A program made the translations under genes and the position numbers. Shown piece after piece: positions 4,946 through 7,558 of a stretch of DNA of 7,558 nucleotides (its first letter is position 1; every line of letters starts with the position of its first letter). Source of the DNA: an uncultured Lachnospiraceae bacterium (lineage in GTDB: Bacteria; Bacillota; Clostridia; Lachnospirales; Lachnospiraceae); assembly GCA_910585065.1 (NCBI GenBank), contig CAJUCG010000170.1, forward strand, positions 1-7,558, read 5' to 3'. The notes under the pieces were generated by a model. The model was not told the DNA's origin and did not search any database. It saw only the letters and a program-made list of their open reading frames with translations.

Positions 4946-6919
4946 TTATTCCTTTAAATACAACTGAAGCCTACGTTCTACTTCCTTTGCATATTCCTCT
5001 AACGGCTGGTTACTTTTCAGCACTTCCACATAATCTTTTTGGTATATATCCTCATCAATCGCAAAAAACACTTCCCCATTTTCAAATAATTTATGGGTTT
5101 GTTCTTCACGAGAACCAACTTCTGTTTTGTAATCCTTAAAAATCAAAAGTTCATCCTGCTTCATCAAATAGGCAATTAAATCTGCAAGATAACACAATGC
5201 CTCTTCTTTGTATTTTGATTTTTTATTTACTGCGAGATAATATAAAGTTACATTGTTCTTATCAAGATCTTCTCCTTTTGGGATACTATAAACCGAAAAT
5301 CCTTTTCGCCCCAAATAGGACAAAGACATGGGAAACCTTCCAAATGGTTCTATTGTACATAGCAGAATCTCTTGATTGACATCTCCCGGTGGATTTAACA
5401 GGTTTTCTTTCTGGTATAATGCCCTGAGTCCTTCCATATAATCCAAAAATTTTTCTCCCTGTACTGAAGTATAATGCCCAAAATACTTTCCCAGAATATC
5501 ATCACCTATTTCTTTTGGATACATATAAAACATCCCCTGTTCTTTTTCTGAAAGTCCCTGAACAAATTGCACAAATTCTGCAAAGGTCATATTATTATGT
5601 AAATTTAACCCCTGTTTTGCTGCCCGCTCCTCATGTACCAGCATGGCATAGACATTGGCAGAAAACGGCAGCATCCAGATCTCTCCTGATTCGGTGGTTG
5701 CCGCCTCGCGGACATAGGGGAAACACCGATCAAAATATTGCTCAATTCCTGGCACATCATTTAACGGGCAAAGCACATCACTATCCCTCATGGCAAGCCC
5801 TCTTGCATAGCCAGAAGACCCCATACAAAGATCATAATCCTGATCCTGTGCCAATACTTTCAGTGCAATCTTATCCCAGTCTTCCTCCTGGCGTTCTAAG
5901 GCATAGCCGCAGCCATAAGGCGCAATATACGATAATTCGCTTGTCGCAACTAAACGCACTGTTCTATTTTCTTTTTGTACATCATCCAAAGGAAACCCAA
6001 CCAGTTTTTGGGAACTGGCATCCTCAAGATACACTCTGCCATTTTCATACCATATCTTGGAATCCGATACTACGGCAATCAAAGAGTCCATATAAATATC
6101 AATTTCCAGATCCAAATTATCAAAATCCGCCAGTACCAGCCCCCTCGAATTTCCAACATAATCATAAAGCAGACTGTTCCCATTATTGCATACTGCAAAA
6201 TCATCAAATTTATAATGGTCAAGTTTTACCTTTTGTTTTACCGAACCACTTTTCGGATTATGTTCCATAAAATAGTATCCTTCATTTGGAAAGTAAGCTA
6301 AGATAAGCAGGGTTCCTTTCCCGCTTTCTGCAATATTGATCGGGTACTCAAAATCTAAGTTTGAATACTCTCCACCTTCCATAGAACAGCATAAAAGCGT
6401 ATCTCCCAAAGAAAAATCATAGTCTGCATTATTATTAAAACTACCTGCCCGCATTTTTTCCTGCCCCATCACATACATTTTATCCTCCAAAAATACAATT
6501 TTTCTGGCACGGGCAATATCCATCCCGAAATCACATAATTCATCCACCTGTTTTGTATCCGTATGGAATGCGAACAAATATAGGTGAATGCTATTTGCTT
6601 TCTGCCCAGCAAAATATATTATTTTTCCGTCCTCGGCTGCAACAATGGAATCAATATTTACATATCCATCTAAAATATAGGAATCTACACACTTTCCCTC
6701 CCCGTCAAAACGATCAAATTTATATCCCGATGGACTTGCAGTAACAGCAAAAACCGTACCATCTTCCAAGGCAGCAACCGCTCGGACTGCCCCTTCTGTT
6801 TCATATTCCGTTGTGACATCCTGTAAAGGAACCCCAGGTTCCACCTTTTTTTTTCCGCAAGCTGCCAGAAATACGGTGATACAAAATACAAGAAAGCAAA
6901 AATATCTCCCTTTTCTCAT
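4946..6919 (-). CDS. Lipoprotein: propeller-like N-terminal half + solute-binding-protein-like C-terminal half
   Basis: This 657-residue protein has a type II signal peptide with lipobox LAAC (cleavage before C21), so it should be anchored on the outer face of the membrane. Residues ~40-330 contain repeated short strand motifs spaced like propeller blades (AALEDGTVFAVT, VAAEDGKIIYFAG, VFLEDKMYVMG). Residues ~340-657 resemble extracellular sugar-binding proteins: WMLPFSANVYAMLVHEE near 415, a following TFAEFVQFVQGL segment, and later YYLAVNKKSKYKEEALCYLADL, the usual place where these proteins say a non-target residue run is being packed against the last helices. Typical binding proteins are 400-450 residues, so the N-terminal half is an addition. 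The start has AAGGGGG 8 nt upstream, overlapping the stop of the permease remnant. With that permease truncated, it may now bind ligand for sensing or for a distant transporter. The fold assignment is by eye. Confidence 0.85.
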   Translation of the reverse strand: MRKGRYFCFLVFCITVFLAACGKKKVEPGVPLQDVTTEYETEGAVRAVAALEDGTVFAVTASPSGYKFDRFDGEGKCVDSYILDGYVNIDSIVAAEDGKIIYFAGQKANSIHLYLFAFHTDTKQVDELCDFGMDIARARKIVFLEDKMYVMGQEKMRAGSFNNNADYDFSLGDTLLCCSMEGGEYSNLDFEYPINIAESGKGTLLILAYFPNEGYYFMEHNPKSGSVKQKVKLDHYKFDDFAVCNNGNSLLYDYVGNSRGLVLADFDNLDLEIDIYMDSLIAVVSDSKIWYENGRVYLEDASSQKLVGFPLDDVQKENRTVRLVATSELSYIAPYGCGYALERQEEDWDKIALKVLAQDQDYDLCMGSSGYARGLAMRDSDVLCPLNDVPGIEQYFDRCFPYVREAATTESGEIWMLPFSANVYAMLVHEERAAKQGLNLHNNMTFAEFVQFVQGLSEKEQGMFYMYPKEIGDDILGKYFGHYTSVQGEKFLDYMEGLRALYQKENLLNPPGDVNQEILLCTIEPFGRFPMSLSYLGRKGFSVYSIPKGEDLDKNNVTLYYLAVNKKSKYKEEALCYLADLIAYLMKQDELLIFKDYKTEVGSREEQTHKLFENGEVFFAIDEDIYQKDYVEVLKSNQPLEEYAKEVERRLQLYLKE

Positions 6920-6932
6920 CCATTCATCCCCC

Positions 6933-7130
6933 TTAATGATATTTTAATCCTTCCTTCAATCTTCGGCGATATAACAGATACCACAAACATACTGACACCA
7001 TAAACAGCACTGCCGCTGGGTAAAGCACTTCTCCCTCATACTTCTCTGTTTGACTAAAGAAAATGGATAAATTACGCTTGGAATCTTCATTAAGATACAA
7101 CAGAGGCTGTTCCAAAAGCAAGTGATCCTG
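6933..7130 (-). pseudogene. 3' remnant of a sugar-type ABC transporter permease
   Basis: The frame is open for ~65 codons after an in-frame TAA (7131-7133) and ends at 6933. It reads PLLYLNEDSKRNLS, then a hydrophobic segment (VLYPAAVLFMVSVCLWYLLY) and a basic RRRLKEGL end. This matches the C-terminal part of MalG/UgpE-type permeases: the stretch after the EAA loop, the last membrane helix and the usual QRYFxEGL-like tail. Full permeases are ~270-300 residues, so about three quarters is gone. The stop lies 13 nt before the lipoprotein start, the normal permease/binding-protein neighbourhood. A TTG at 7121 with AGGA four bases upstream could allow translation of a 62-residue single-helix protein, so a retained small membrane protein is the alternative. 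Confidence 0.6.
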
Positions 7131-7140
7131 TTATTCAAAA

Positions 7141-7169
7141 ATTATACTATTTCACTTTAATCTAGTCAA
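7141..7169 (-). promoter_or_regulatory. Strong sigma-A promoter driving the permease remnant, lipoprotein and probably the secreted protein
   Basis: The minus strand reads TTGACT (7169-7164), a 17-bp spacer, then TATAAT (7146-7141): eleven of twelve consensus positions. Transcription should start near 7135-7134, just before the permease remnant, leaving almost no leader. No terminator is visible until the hairpin at 4413-4456, so one transcript could cover 6933 down to 4484. Confidence 0.85.
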
Positions 7170-7383
7170 TTTGAAATTTCGTATTTACATACCAATTTAT
7201 TTCACCAAAGGGATAATCTAATTGTTTCTGAAAGTTCTCTCAACTTACACTACTTACAAAAAAACAGAAGCCAAGATACTTCCCTTAACTCCTGCTCTAA
7301 AACAATTATTACCATTTATATATATCATTAACAGACAGAGTATCAACTTGTCACTTTCTACCATCTTAGTCATATAATCAAAA
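7170..7383. other. Intergenic stretch, nothing firm
   Basis: AT-rich DNA between the stop of the partial right-edge gene and the promoter. No terminator hairpin, RNA gene or convincing ORF was seen. A 39-codon frame on the minus strand (7254-7373) lacks a ribosome site. Confidence 0.5.
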
Positions 7384-7558
7384 TCATAGTTTTAGTAACA
7401 CATTCTGACACCAATTAAACAATACTAAAAAGGCTCTATCAAAATCATAATCGCTATCGTTCTGTAATGAAATGCTCAATTCCAAAACCATTTTATCCTC
7501 GTCCTGCACGCACTCAAGCAATTCCCTTTTTGTTGGAATAAAATTACCACTACTCAGA
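7384..7558 (-). CDS. C-terminal end of an unrecognised protein, start outside window
   Basis: An open frame enters from the right edge and ends at TGA (7384-7386), giving 57 residues. It begins LSSGNFIPTKRELLE and ends in an aromatic, hydrophobic stretch (RAFLVLFNWCQNVLLKL) after a run of acidic residues (NDSDYDFD). The composition is that of a folded soluble protein tail, but I recognise no family. An internal ATG (residue 23) has GAGG five bases upstream and could start a 35-residue peptide, so this may instead be a very small gene. It sits upstream of, and co-directional with, the promoter at 7141-7169. Confidence 0.45.
   Translation of the reverse strand, partial: LSSGNFIPTKRELLECVQDEDKMVLELSISLQNDSDYDFDRAFLVLFNWCQNVLLKL

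Noticed and set aside
5515..6270. Plus-strand open frame of 251 codons opposite the lipoprotein gene
   Set aside because: It is an antisense shadow rich in His, Pro and Gln with no ribosome site or domain; the minus-strand frame has a lipobox and family-like sequence.
7254..7373. 39-codon minus-strand frame in the right intergenic region
   Set aside because: No Shine-Dalgarno, no promoter and no recognisable sequence; expected by chance in AT-rich DNA.
1..7558. CRISPR array, tRNA or rRNA genes, or complete insertion sequence
   Set aside because: No regularly spaced direct repeats, no tRNA/rRNA-like segments and no transposase frame were seen.

Overview
The window looks like Bacillota (Firmicutes), most likely a gut-type Clostridia/Lachnospiraceae genome. 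This rests on AT-rich intergenic DNA, strong AGGAG/GGAGGTGAT ribosome-binding sites, consensus sigma-A promoters, a Gram-positive lipobox and the protein styles; it is an inference, not an identification. Every supported gene lies on the minus strand, so transcription runs from high to low coordinates.

Right part (7558 to about 4400). The 3' end of an unrecognised gene (7384-7558) comes first. A near-consensus promoter (7141-7169) then fires directly into the last ~66 codons of a sugar-type ABC permease (6933-7130), whose 5' part is missing. A large lipoprotein (4946-6919) follows 13 nt later; it seems to join a propeller-like N-terminal half to a C-terminal half resembling an extracellular solute-binding protein. 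Next comes a small Sec-secreted Cys/His-rich protein (4484-4834) with a perfect Shine-Dalgarno, and then a terminator-like hairpin (4413-4456). This reads as the remains of a permease plus binding-protein operon re-driven by a new promoter.

Middle part (about 4220 to 3756). A perfect consensus promoter (TTGACA-17-TATAAT, 4191-4219) drives a ~430-nt leader. The leader holds a 10-codon ORF (MLIFACGRMR, 4082-4114) with its own Shine-Dalgarno, a large hairpin just after its stop, a candidate antiterminator segment, and an intrinsic terminator (3900-3927) in front of the ABC genes. The uORF sequence 4093-4107 is almost a copy of the terminator 5' arm, so one segment (3996-4006) could pair with either. 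This is the layout of ribosome-mediated transcription attenuation. The leader peptide ends in Arg-Met-Arg, resembling the Arg/Lys-X-Arg/Lys motifs on which macrolide-bound ribosomes stall. A 17-bp inverted repeat (3811-3827 / 4013-4030) encloses the antiterminator and terminator region.

Left part (3755 to 1). Two ABC half-transporters, each a six-helix membrane domain plus nucleotide-binding domain, overlap by 4 nt (ATGA) and probably form a heterodimeric exporter. The first is complete (1788-3755). The second runs off the left edge just after its D-loop.

The most interesting element is the leader: an apparently drug- or ribosome-sensing attenuator controlling a heterodimeric ABC exporter, organised like the bmrB-bmrCD system of Bacillus subtilis but with a different, very short leader peptide.
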